From Pycnococcus provasolii (taxonomy: Eukaryota > Chlorophyta > Pseudoscourfieldiophyceae > Pseudoscourfieldiales), in assembly GCA_049487715.1 (NCBI GenBank), contig CP150589.1:1-64000 (forward strand): a stretch of 64,000 nucleotides of DNA, given 5' to 3'. Positions within the stretch are counted from its first letter, which is position 1, and the number at the start of each line of letters is the position of its first letter. The position numbers and the translations under genes were made by a program. Below, piece by piece: positions 1 to 8,700 of this stretch. Below the pieces are notes generated by a model. That model was not told the DNA's origin. It was given only the letters and a program-made list of their open reading frames with translations, and did not search any database.

Positions 1-236
1 CTAACCCTAACCCTAACCCTAACCCTAACCCTAACCCTAACCCTAACCCTAACCCTAACCCTAACCCTAACCCTAACCCTAACCCTAACCCTAACCCTAA
101 CCCTAACCCTAACCCTAACCCTAACCCTAACCCTAACCCTAACCCTAACCCTAACCCTAACCCTAACCCTACCAATCGTAACCCTAACCCTAACCCTAAC
201 CCTACCAATCGTAACCCTAATCCTAACCCTAACCCC
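1..236. repeat. Telomere, (CCCTAA)n array
   Basis: Perfect CCCTAA units run from base 1 to about 170, followed by degenerate units in which ACCAATCGTA interrupts the array twice (171-180 and 214-223). The strand reads CCCTAA inward, as expected for a left chromosome end with TTAGGG on the 3' overhang. The vertebrate-type TTAGGG, not the plant-type TTTAGGG, is notable for a probable green alga. Confidence 0.97.
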
Positions 237-254
237 AATTGCCAGGCTGGCAGT
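237..254. repeat. Telomere-junction motif, copy 1
   Basis: AATTGCCAGGCTGGCAGT lies immediately inside the telomere. The identical 18 bases recur at 607-624, again at the inner edge of a telomere-like array. The core CCAGGCTGG is nearly palindromic. Confidence 0.8.
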
Positions 255-562
255 GAATGGTGAAAGGTGAATGGTCATTTACTCATTTTCAGGATCATCT
301 CTCATTTGTTGCTATTGCGGACGCTGCTGGCGCTGCGAGCGGCAACACGACTGCTGAAGTCCCTGAGGCAGACGCATGCTCGCGCGGCGGCCGCCGTGAT
401 TCCGCGGTATTACTACGTCGAGGATCATGAACAACATCTTGTCCTATAACCTTTAAGGTCAAACCACTCTCCCTTAAGGTCGCATCCCCCCTCCGATATG
501 TGCGCGACAAGAGCTCTTGCTACGGTTTTTCTTTCAGGGTGATTTTCCGGGATAACCCCAAG

Positions 563-624
563 TAACCCTAATTGTAACCCTAATTGTAACCCTAATTGTA
601 ACCCTAATTGCCAGGCTGGCAGTT
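563..624. repeat. Four 12-bp TAACCCTAATTG units plus junction motif, copy 2
   Basis: TAACCCTAATTG is repeated four times without error (563-610), a telomere unit extended by ATTG, and runs directly into the same CCAGGCTGGCAGT motif that ends the terminal array. This looks like an older telomere end now internal, or a subtelomeric module copied from the terminus. Confidence 0.85.
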
Positions 625-632
625 TGACCCAC

Positions 633-746
633 ATGTTGAAAAAAAAATTTCGCCTCCGGTATGCGGCCGACCGTCGGCCAGCGTCGTGCAGAACGAAGCC
701 AATAACAACAGCCATTTTTTTAACCCGCCGTTTACGGCGATATCTT
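633..746. repeat. Subtelomeric direct repeat, copy A
   Basis: A 114-bp segment starting ATGTTGAAAAAAAAATTTCG and ending GATATCTT. It matches copy B at 800-913 at a constant offset of 167 bases with only a handful of substitutions and no gaps visible. It contains the inverted motif CCGACCGTCGGCC. No credible protein is encoded. Confidence 0.85.
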
Positions 747-799
747 GTCATATCACCAAGTAGCGCGGTAATGTTATGTTGTTAAAAGTTATGGCCGCA

Positions 800-913
800 A
801 TGTTGAAAAAAAAATTTCGTCTCCGGTATGCGGCCGACCGTCGGCCAGTGTCGTGCAGAACGAAGCCAACAACAACAGCCATTTTTGTCACCCGCCGTTA
901 CCGGCGATATCTT
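800..913. repeat. Subtelomeric direct repeat, copy B
   Basis: Second copy of the 114-bp duplication (partner 633-746). The few differences are mostly transitions, which suggests a fairly recent duplication of subtelomeric DNA. Confidence 0.85.
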
Positions 914-2038
914 AGCAGGAATGCCCTCGATGCCCTCGTGGCTGAAAAATTATGCGCGCGGCGACGTTGTAGGCGGGAAACCCCCAGGGGCCTCCGTCTC
1001 CCAAAACCTCCAAATTTCCCGGCTCACCGGGGAATTTAGGCCAAGCAAGGGGAAATAACAATGTTGTGTTATTTCCCCCAAGGTGGTTCAAGGCTATTTG
1101 TCAAGAGGCAATTTGCTCCGAGCAGGGAATCTGGAACGTTAGGAGAGGGCGCGGACTCTTTCGGGTTGCGTGGGGATACATTGCTACCGTATGTAGCGAA
1201 AAGGGGAAAGGGGAAGTTTGATGTCGACACATCGACAAGGCCACAAAACCAAAGGGTCTCGTTGACGGGCCGACGTGCCCCTCGAGTTCCTTCCTTCCTT
1301 CCACAATGTAATTCTGTAGACAATGATGATTCTCGAGCGACGACTTTGCATGGACCTCCTGTATCTCCCCTTTTATTCCCGTTTGGCCTCAGGTGGGACG
1401 CGGCGCCGGAAGTCCGCCCCCCCCCACTTGCCCCATGCCCAATGCAATGCAACTCCAAGGCCCAAGGCCAAAGCCACCCCTTATGCCTTAGGTCGTTGTA
1501 GTCCCTGGGCCCACCCAACGAACCGACATGAGGGAGGGCGGGAGGGGAGGGGGGCTTGTTCTTCCCGTTCTCTCAAGTTGTGCCCTTCTTCGAGGAATCG
1601 AGGCTCCCCCTTGCCCACTTGCCCAGGGGAGCCCTCCCTCCCAACCAAGAGGGAGGGTTGCGTGGGCCCCCAACCAAACCTGTGCCTATTCGTTCTCCCC
1701 GGCCCCTCTTTTGTCGTTCTCGTCCGTCGGGTCGGGACCCTGTTAACACCTTAAGCGAGCTCTTAAGACGTTTCAAGGACAACTTCAGACCTGTGCCTGT
1801 GGTGAGCCTCAATAGAATAAGTACGTTGTTGTCGTGTTTTCACTTCTCCTTCGTCATTCCATTGCGTTGCGGTGAAGAAAAGACCAGAACATTCATATTC
1901 ATTCTGGTCTCGGCTCCACTCCATTCTCCATTCATTCCCGTGGCGTATTGTTCCAACAAGCAAGCACAGCAGCTTACGTAGCTTCGCCATTTACTCTTAG
2001 CTCTTAGCAACCAACCAGTATCTTGTGAGTGAGTGAGT
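914..2038. other. Subtelomere-to-first-gene spacer
   Basis: About 1.1 kb with overlapping open frames of similar length on both strands, Cys/Pro/Arg-rich and without recognisable domains, so I call no gene. The last ~250 bases should contain the promoter and 5' UTR of the kinase gene that starts at 2039. Confidence 0.5.
1049..1078. repeat. Perfect 12-bp inverted repeat
   Basis: GGGGAAATAACA (1049-1060) and its exact complement TGTTATTTCCCC (1067-1078) flank a 6-base loop. It could form a cruciform or RNA hairpin, or be a solo remnant of a small inverted-repeat transposon. No matching end was found further away. Confidence 0.6.
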
Positions 2039-3466
2039 ATGCACAAGTACCGCCTGGTTGCGAAGAAGGGGGAGGGCACGTTCAGCGAGGTGCTCAAGGC
2101 GCAGTGCATCAAGAATGGCAAGTACTACGCCATCAAGTGCATGAAGAACCACTTCGACAGCTTGGACCAGGTGAACAACCTTCGCGAAATACAGGCGCTG
2201 CGCCGCCTAAGTCCGCACCCGAACATCATCAAGCTGACGGAGGTGCTGTACGACCAGCCCACTGGACGACTCGCGCTCGTCTTTCAGCTCATGGACATGA
2301 ACATATACGAGTTGATACGAGGACGCAGGCACTACGTCGCGGAGGAGAAGGTGCGCGGTTACATGTTCCAGCTCATGAAGGCGATGGACCACATGCACCG
2401 CAACGGCATCTTTCACCGAGACATCAAGCCGGAGAACATATTGATATGCGACGACGTACTCAAGCTCGCGGACTTTGGCAGCTGTCGAGGGATTTACAGC
2501 AAGCAGCCGTACACGGAGTACATCAGCACGCGGTGGTACCGCGCGCCTGAGTGCCTTCTGACGGACGGCTTCTACAACTACAAGATGGACATGTGGGGAG
2601 TTGGCTGCGTCTTCTTCGAGATTGTCAGCCTCTTCCCGCTCTTCCCAGGCACAAACGAGCTTGACCAAATCCAGAAGATCCACAACGTCATTGGAACGCC
2701 TCCCAGCGAGCTGCTTGCGCGCATGAAGCGGCGGAGTCAGCACATGGACTTCACCTTCCCGCACAAGGAAGGAACGGGCATCGAAAAGCTCATACCGCAC
2801 GTCAGCGCGGAGTGCGTCGAACTCATCACGCGGCTTCTCGCGTACAACCCGGACGAGCGCATGAGTGCCAGGCAGGCGCTGCGGCATCCATACTTTCGCG
2901 AGCTGCGCGCGGCGGAGATGCGCGCACAGGCGCTTGCAAGCCCCGACGAGGAGCGCGTGGGAACGTCATCCAACCCGCCGAGCCTTCCGAACACGGGAGG
3001 TGGCGGCAAGCCGGTGCCACCACCCGTCAGCGGCGGCGTCGGGGCATCCTCGTCGGCAGCCAGCGCGACGATGAAACGTTCGGCAGCCGCGAAGGCGGCA
3101 GCGCTTCCCTCCATTCCCGGTGGTGGTGGTACACTGCTTCCAAAGACGATGAAAGGCATTGGCGTCGAAGGCAGCGGGTACATCGACAAGGAGAACGATG
3201 CAGATGGCGCGGAAGGTGAAGTCACCGTTCTTCCGGCAATAGGAAACTCGGTGAAGCCGAAGCGCACGCTAGGTGGCGCTGCCTCCGCGGCGAAAAATAA
3301 GCTTGACGCCCTTCTGAAGAACGTCGGTGACCACGGCAAGGGCGACGACCGGAGACATCATGGAGTACGATCGGGCAGTACGATGAGCATGCACAAGACG
3401 CACAGGAAGCTGAAGAACTACGTGAGTCCGTACAGTCAGCGAAAGACGGACGACGCGAAGCGGTAG
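2039..3466 (+). CDS. MOK/LF4-type serine/threonine kinase (cilium length control)
   Basis: A 475-residue kinase of the RCK group (MAK/ICK/MOK). All catalytic elements are visible: glycine loop GEGTFSEV (11-18), Lys33 in YAIK, alpha-C Glu50, HRDIKPEN (126-133), DFG (145-147) and a T-E-Y activation motif at 159-161 in SKQPYTEY, followed by STRWYRAPECLL. The block around the activation loop is characteristic of MOK, whose Chlamydomonas orthologue LF4 limits flagellar length. The kinase domain ends near residue 285; the rest is a Ser/Gly/Lys-rich tail of unknown role. I chose the ATG at 2039 because the longer frame begins with GTG six bases earlier in a GTGA repeat. Family is sure; the ciliary role is by homology. 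Confidence 0.93.
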   Translation: MHKYRLVAKKGEGTFSEVLKAQCIKNGKYYAIKCMKNHFDSLDQVNNLREIQALRRLSPHPNIIKLTEVLYDQPTGRLALVFQLMDMNIYELIRGRRHYVAEEKVRGYMFQLMKAMDHMHRNGIFHRDIKPENILICDDVLKLADFGSCRGIYSKQPYTEYISTRWYRAPECLLTDGFYNYKMDMWGVGCVFFEIVSLFPLFPGTNELDQIQKIHNVIGTPPSELLARMKRRSQHMDFTFPHKEGTGIEKLIPHVSAECVELITRLLAYNPDERMSARQALRHPYFRELRAAEMRAQALASPDEERVGTSSNPPSLPNTGGGGKPVPPPVSGGVGASSSAASATMKRSAAAKAAALPSIPGGGGTLLPKTMKGIGVEGSGYIDKENDADGAEGEVTVLPAIGNSVKPKRTLGGAASAAKNKLDALLKNVGDHGKGDDRRHHGVRSGSTMSMHKTHRKLKNYVSPYSQRKTDDAKR

Positions 3467-4722
3467 TCAACGAAACGAAATCAGGTTATCCTGTTAACAG
3501 CTTGTTGCTTAGCAGCGTCGGTGAGTGCATAATATGATTCATCATCATCATCATCATCACATGCCATGCCACGCCATGCTCGCCAGTGTAATACATAGTC
3601 TCCCAACCAAATAATCAAATTCAAATTTGTCAAGTTTGTTCTTCCTGAAAAAAAGAACAACGTGTCCGCACCGCCATCCATCCATCCGTCGAGTGTGCGT
3701 GCGTCACACACACATCACGAACAAGTTGAAGTTGGCCTGTACGGGTAGCCTTCCTATCGTAAGGTAGGAGGGGAGTCTGTCTGCCCCCCATACCTGCCGC
3801 TCCCTCATGGCAAGCCGGTTAGGGTTAGGGTTCGTGAGCTCCCCGGGCGGCGGCAAGTCTCCAGCCAGGCAGCGAGGTGTGGACTCCGACCGAGTTGTCC
3901 TCCGAGTTGTGGAATTCAAAGCAACACTTTTCGCCTGGCACGAGGAAAAGGCACCCCCGACGAGGCGGCCCACCTACAGTAGGCGGGTCCGCGGCCACCG
4001 ATCTTTCCTTTTAGGCGGGACGGTTTTAGGCGGGACCCGATACAGTAGTCCGACACGTGACGACAAAAGGGTCTGAGGTAGGAAGGGTGACCGGCAAGCC
4101 GCGGGTCGGGACTCGGGATCCCACCCAACTCCCAGAAAAGCCGATATTCGCAGTTTGTCGCGGCTTTACTACTTGCAAGCGGCCCACCTGGTGACGACCT
4201 ATAGGCCTTGACAGAACCGAGTTGAAACGACGTTGAAAAAAAAAGGGTTTACTCCTTATTGGCCTTATGGGACCGACAGATGGGAAGGAGGTACTTCTAA
4301 AACGTTTGAAGGCTGAGGCCTCACCTGAACTGGTTTTTGTTGCCTCCTTTGGTGGTTGAGTGGAGTGGGATTGCTTGAGCCAAACTTGAAAATCCTCCGC
4401 CCTTGCCACTGTCAGCGTTTGGGCCGCGTGCATTTTATTGCGTCACAGGTGTGACTGACTGACCGGTGCCGTGGTGTGGTGTGCTGTGCTGTGGTGTGGT
4501 ACTATCATAAGCTGGATAATAAGCAGCAGACTAGCAGACTTGTTGCTGTTGCAGCAGGCAGACTCGACTTTGCGCTTGCCACTGGCCATTGTTGGCGCTG
4601 CTGGGTGGGACACTTCCCTTTCAACTCAACTCGTAGTAAGGCCAGCTACTCATAGCTAGCTGGGCGTTCACATTCACGCGGCTCGCACATTCATACACAC
4701 ACACATTCAATTCGAAACAAAC
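3467..4722. other. Intergenic spacer, 1.26 kb
   Basis: Contains an ATC trinucleotide tract near 3540-3558 just after the kinase stop, a telomere-like motif at 3817-3834, and a repeated AGGCGGGAC element near 3979-4040. A minus-strand open frame at 4026-4433 lacks any domain. The stretch before 4723 is CA-rich (ACACACACATTC) and probably 5' UTR of the next gene. Confidence 0.5.
3817..3834 (+). repeat. Interstitial telomere-like motif
   Basis: GGTTAGGGTTAGGGTTCG: two full TTAGGG units in the intergenic region between the kinase and the large surface protein, about 0.9 kb before the latter's start. Confidence 0.75.
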
Positions 4723-7700
4723 ATGGGCTGGGGTTACCACGCTTCGACGCTCTATGCGCGTATGTTTGCACCTCGCACCGTGGACTCTCTCGCCAGCCGG
4801 GACCGAGAAGCGACGGCAGAAGCAGCGACGCCAGCACAACGACAACCTCTCAGCGACGCGGAAAACGCAACGGCGTCAGTCGCAGTTTGCGAGGCGGACG
4901 CGGGTGCACTAAGCCTGCAAGATATGGCGGACGCGCACACGGCGTCGTACAACGGACATCCGGCCGGAGGTGTTGCGGCGCACGCACCGCTACCCGTGGC
5001 GCGCGCCGCACCGCCTGGCGTGGGACCGCCCACCACGCCGCCGCCTCGCGGCGCCGGCCACTACTCGTACGGAGCCTCGCCGGATCCTTTTGGAGGATCA
5101 GGCAGCTCTGCGAATAATGCACACCTGCGCAAGCTCCAGAGCAAGCTCACGTGCGAGCGCATCATGCTCATTGTGCTCCTCATGCTCGCTCACGACCTTC
5201 TCATCGGGTTCACGACCATATTGATAAGCAGGCAGGAGAACTGGTGGGGTTGGGCGGGTGACGACGACGATGGGCAGTTTAGCGTCGGAGCGCTGCCATC
5301 AACGAGCGTGGTGACGGACTCGGGCAGTAAGCAGGTCATTCTCGGACCGGCGGGATCAACCGGCTCTGGTAGCGCACCATCGACGGGAGGAGGCACTATG
5401 ACACCTGCCCCCACGACGAGCACCAACGACGGCGGCGTCGCAATCGTCGACCAGACGGGAACCCCTCGCGTCAGCGTGACCAGCGCTGGCAGCGTGACAA
5501 TTAGCAGCCAGGGTACGCAAGCTGTGGCAATCAATTCCGGCGGACCATTCGGCGTAGCAAGTAAGAGCGTTGCGTTGACGCAGGATGGCGTCTCTCGCTT
5601 CGGCATCGCAGACACGGGTGCGATGACCATGCGCGGTGACGGCATCAACCTCGACGCGTCCATCGCATCACCGGCAGCCTCAGGTCGAAGACGCGCGCTG
5701 CTGCAGTCGGGGCAGCTACAGGACGGCAGGCTCAGCCTGAGCGGAAAGGGGACGAGTCTTACGGCGACGGACATTTTGCTTGGTATGAACGCCACGTCCG
5801 CCGGGCGTATGCGACTGGAAGCCGCGACTTCCGTCAACATCGATGCCGGATCGGCCGTTGCAATCACGGCGAAGACGACGGCGTCGATGGCGAGCGAGCG
5901 AGCGAGCCTGACTCTCAGTCCCACGGGAGAGGCGTACCTCGTAAGCTCGACGGGAAGCGTGAAGCTTGACAGTGCCCAAGATGCGACGATATCCAGCCGC
6001 AAGGGACTCAACGTTCTAGCCACATCTGATGCGACGATGCGATCGGGTGGCTCGTTCGCGATGCAGGCTGACGGCCCTGCCGGCGCGTCGTTGAAGGCGA
6101 CGACTGGCACCGCTCTCCTGCAAGGTCGCGTTGCGAGCATAAAGGGCGACGAGTCTCTGGACGTGTCGTCGGCGAAAGTGACCGTCACGAGCACGGGCAC
6201 TCTCGGCATGACGTGCTCGTCGCAAGCGACGCTCAGTGCTGGGACTGGTATTGACATCACGTCCAAGTCTGGCCCGGCTAAGCTGTTCACGGAGAGTGGT
6301 CAAGCTGCGCTTCACACCGGATTTGGAACATCCACGGTGAGCTCCGCAAATGGTAAGGTTCTGCTCTCAGCTTCGCGCACGGGGAACGACGCCACGCTCG
6401 GCGCCATCGAACTCGTTGCAGCTGGCAAAATTTCCGCATTGGCAGGCACGGAAGGGATTTCGGCAACATCGCAGGGGGGCGTGAGCGTCACAGCATCATC
6501 TGGCGTCGCGGTGTCAGCGACGGCAGGTTCCGCGAATGTTGACATTTCCTCCTTGGGTGGTGGCATCAACTTATCGTCGCAGGGAAGTTCCGGCGTGACG
6601 GTGGCAGCCTCGAAAGGTCCATTCAATGTTGCAGGCACCGCGGCGAGTGGCGTTACCGTTACCGCGGACTCGGACGACGACTCGCTCACCGTCGGTGTGA
6701 CAGGGCCGAATCACAAGGCTTCGCTATTTCTCGCGTCAACGGGCAAAAGCGACAGCGCGGTCAGTATCTCCGCGTCGGATGCCGCGGGTGGCGTGCTCGT
6801 GGCGGCGGGAAATAAAATCACGGCTGTTGCGCCGACGCTGTCGATGAGTGCGTCCAAGGGCAATGCTGTGATCGGCGCGACGCAGGATTCGGTCACGACG
6901 AACGGTGGCCAAGTGCTACTTACGGCAAATCGCGCGGCAAACAATGCCATCGACCTGCACGCTAACGCTCTGCTCGGTGGCATTCACCTGCGCAGCGGTC
7001 TCGGTGGCCTCCTCGCCGACACCACTGGTAGCTTCAACGTGCGCAGCACCGGCTCGAGCTCAAGCGTAACGGTGGTGGCAAACTCGAACGATGACACGCT
7101 TCGCGTCGCCACGCTTGGCAGCACACTCACTGGCAAGCTCGTGCTTGAGGGACAGGGCATTGGAAGGGACGCAACGCAGCTGCTGGCATCATCAACCACG
7201 GGTGGAGTTCAGATCTACGCAGGCGTGACGTACACGAGCAGCTCCCAACCAGTGTTGGGCGGTCGCAAGCAGCGTCGCAACCTCCAGCAGAACATTCTTT
7301 CGGGGCAGGGGCACATCGACATGAAGAGTGGCAGCGGCGGCATACTGATGGAGACGGCAGGGTCGTTCAACTTGTTGGGAAAATCCCTTCCGTCGAAGAT
7401 TGCGCTCGCCGCGGATACGGCAGGGGACGATCTCACGGTTGAGGTGACTGGCACCGTCGACGCGAGCTTGGTGTTGAAGTCCAGTGGTCTTGGCATCGAT
7501 GCCGTGCAGCTGTACGCGACAGCCGCCACGGGTGGCATTCGCATGTCCTCGGGAACAGGAGGCGCACGTATTGACACCACGGGTCTCATCGTACTATCCA
7601 CGACGGCCAACTCTGCGCTCATTGAGAGTGGCCTTGGCAAGGTTCAGCTGAAAGGTGGCTACGCGGGCCCTGAGGCGATCGGACTGGCAACCACGAATGC

Positions 7701-8580
7701 CGCGGGTGGAATAGCGCTGGCTTCTGGCACGTCGGGTATCTCGATGACCACCTCGGGCAGCTTGGTGTCCCACACAACCGGTCGGACGAACCTGACCAGT
7801 GGAGTCGATGGCACGAATCTCGACAGCGATGGCATTATTGACATCGGGTCAACAAGAGAACACCCTGGCAGCACGCGCACGATAAACATGGGCGTGGTTG
7901 GCGGCCCGAAGAAGATCAACATCGGAAACAGCCACAAAAACACCAAGGTTAACATCGATGGTGAGAAGATTGAGGTGGACGCGGAGCACGGCATCGTCGT
8001 GGACGCCGGCCGCAGACTCGAGCTGGTTGGCAGCCGCGGCGTGGAGCTGGACGCGCGCGCGCACCGCGTGGAGGTTGGCGCGGGCGCCGCGAGCGCTGTG
8101 GAGGTGGGTACCGGCAATGCGGTTTACGACGTCGAGATTGGCAACAAGCAGGTGACGAAGGGAAGCTTCTACGGCCTCGATCTGGAGATTGCGGCAACAA
8201 GCAACATCGAGATTGCTGCGAACGACGGCATCGATATCAAATGTCCCGGATGCGACGTCGACATCAAGAGCACGGCGAACATTGCGGGACTCACCGGCGG
8301 CATCAAGACGATGGTGAACAACGCCGTGAGCGTTTTCGACTACCGGCTAAGCCCGTTCACAATTTACTACGGCACGCACCTTGGGCAGGCATCTACCGTC
8401 CAAGTGATCAACGTCAACGAGGGTGCACTCTTCTTCATTACAAGGTGGAGTGGCTCAGGATCACTGACGTGGAAGTGTGGAGACGACTCGACGGGGGTCA
8501 CATTTGCTGCAGGCGTCACAGGAGTGATCGTTTGCGTCGATAGTGGACACCGGGCGCTCATTCTAGCGCACAATCTGTAA
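4723..8580 (+). CDS. Giant single-pass beta-repeat surface protein, sarcoglycan-like layout
   Basis: 1285 residues. An Ala/Pro-rich N-terminal ~145 residues, presumed cytosolic, precedes one strongly hydrophobic segment at about 147-168 (IMLIVLLMLAHDLLIG), giving type II topology. The rest is a low-cysteine series of short Ser/Gly/Thr strands (for example SVTSAGSVTISSQG, SVNIDAGSAVAI) expected to form an extended beta-solenoid; the part around 1040-1180 has regular IDIGS, INMG, VEVGA and LEIAA strands. Short cytosolic tail, one anchor and beta-strand ectodomain resemble the sarcoglycan family, here far longer than the usual ~300-450 residues. Two tribasic sites (RRRALLQ near 322, KQRRNLQQ near 847) may be processed. 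The sarcoglycan comparison is my inference; bacterial adhesins and phage fibres have similar repeats. Confidence 0.75.
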   Translation: MGWGYHASTLYARMFAPRTVDSLASRDREATAEAATPAQRQPLSDAENATASVAVCEADAGALSLQDMADAHTASYNGHPAGGVAAHAPLPVARAAPPGVGPPTTPPPRGAGHYSYGASPDPFGGSGSSANNAHLRKLQSKLTCERIMLIVLLMLAHDLLIGFTTILISRQENWWGWAGDDDDGQFSVGALPSTSVVTDSGSKQVILGPAGSTGSGSAPSTGGGTMTPAPTTSTNDGGVAIVDQTGTPRVSVTSAGSVTISSQGTQAVAINSGGPFGVASKSVALTQDGVSRFGIADTGAMTMRGDGINLDASIASPAASGRRRALLQSGQLQDGRLSLSGKGTSLTATDILLGMNATSAGRMRLEAATSVNIDAGSAVAITAKTTASMASERASLTLSPTGEAYLVSSTGSVKLDSAQDATISSRKGLNVLATSDATMRSGGSFAMQADGPAGASLKATTGTALLQGRVASIKGDESLDVSSAKVTVTSTGTLGMTCSSQATLSAGTGIDITSKSGPAKLFTESGQAALHTGFGTSTVSSANGKVLLSASRTGNDATLGAIELVAAGKISALAGTEGISATSQGGVSVTASSGVAVSATAGSANVDISSLGGGINLSSQGSSGVTVAASKGPFNVAGTAASGVTVTADSDDDSLTVGVTGPNHKASLFLASTGKSDSAVSISASDAAGGVLVAAGNKITAVAPTLSMSASKGNAVIGATQDSVTTNGGQVLLTANRAANNAIDLHANALLGGIHLRSGLGGLLADTTGSFNVRSTGSSSSVTVVANSNDDTLRVATLGSTLTGKLVLEGQGIGRDATQLLASSTTGGVQIYAGVTYTSSSQPVLGGRKQRRNLQQNILSGQGHIDMKSGSGGILMETAGSFNLLGKSLPSKIALAADTAGDDLTVEVTGTVDASLVLKSSGLGIDAVQLYATAATGGIRMSSGTGGARIDTTGLIVLSTTANSALIESGLGKVQLKGGYAGPEAIGLATTNAAGGIALASGTSGISMTTSGSLVSHTTGRTNLTSGVDGTNLDSDGIIDIGSTREHPGSTRTINMGVVGGPKKINIGNSHKNTKVNIDGEKIEVDAEHGIVVDAGRRLELVGSRGVELDARAHRVEVGAGAASAVEVGTGNAVYDVEIGNKQVTKGSFYGLDLEIAATSNIEIAANDGIDIKCPGCDVDIKSTANIAGLTGGIKTMVNNAVSVFDYRLSPFTIYYGTHLGQASTVQVINVNEGALFFITRWSGSGSLTWKCGDDSTGVTFAAGVTGVIVCVDSGHRALILAHNL

Positions 8581-8700
8581 GGGTTATCAAGTTATCATCG
8601 TCAAATCTATTATTTCTAGCCCAAACTCAGGACTTCCGCCCCATTTCAGGGCCCACCCCCCTCTTTTCACTACGCTTTTCTACTGTTTTGTTTTTACAAC

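Noticed and set aside
1049-1078. Possible transposon terminal inverted repeat or terminator
   Set aside because: Only a single short hairpin; no second end, target duplication or transposase nearby.
1061-1990. Several overlapping open frames on both strands
   Set aside because: All have similar length, Arg/Pro/Ser bias and no domain; subtelomeric spacer.
4026-4433. 135-residue minus-strand frame
   Set aside because: No domain, Arg/Ser-rich, sits in spacer with local repeats.
5190-6290. 366-residue minus-strand frame
   Set aside because: Antisense shadow of the large beta-repeat protein; no domains and no credible promoter.
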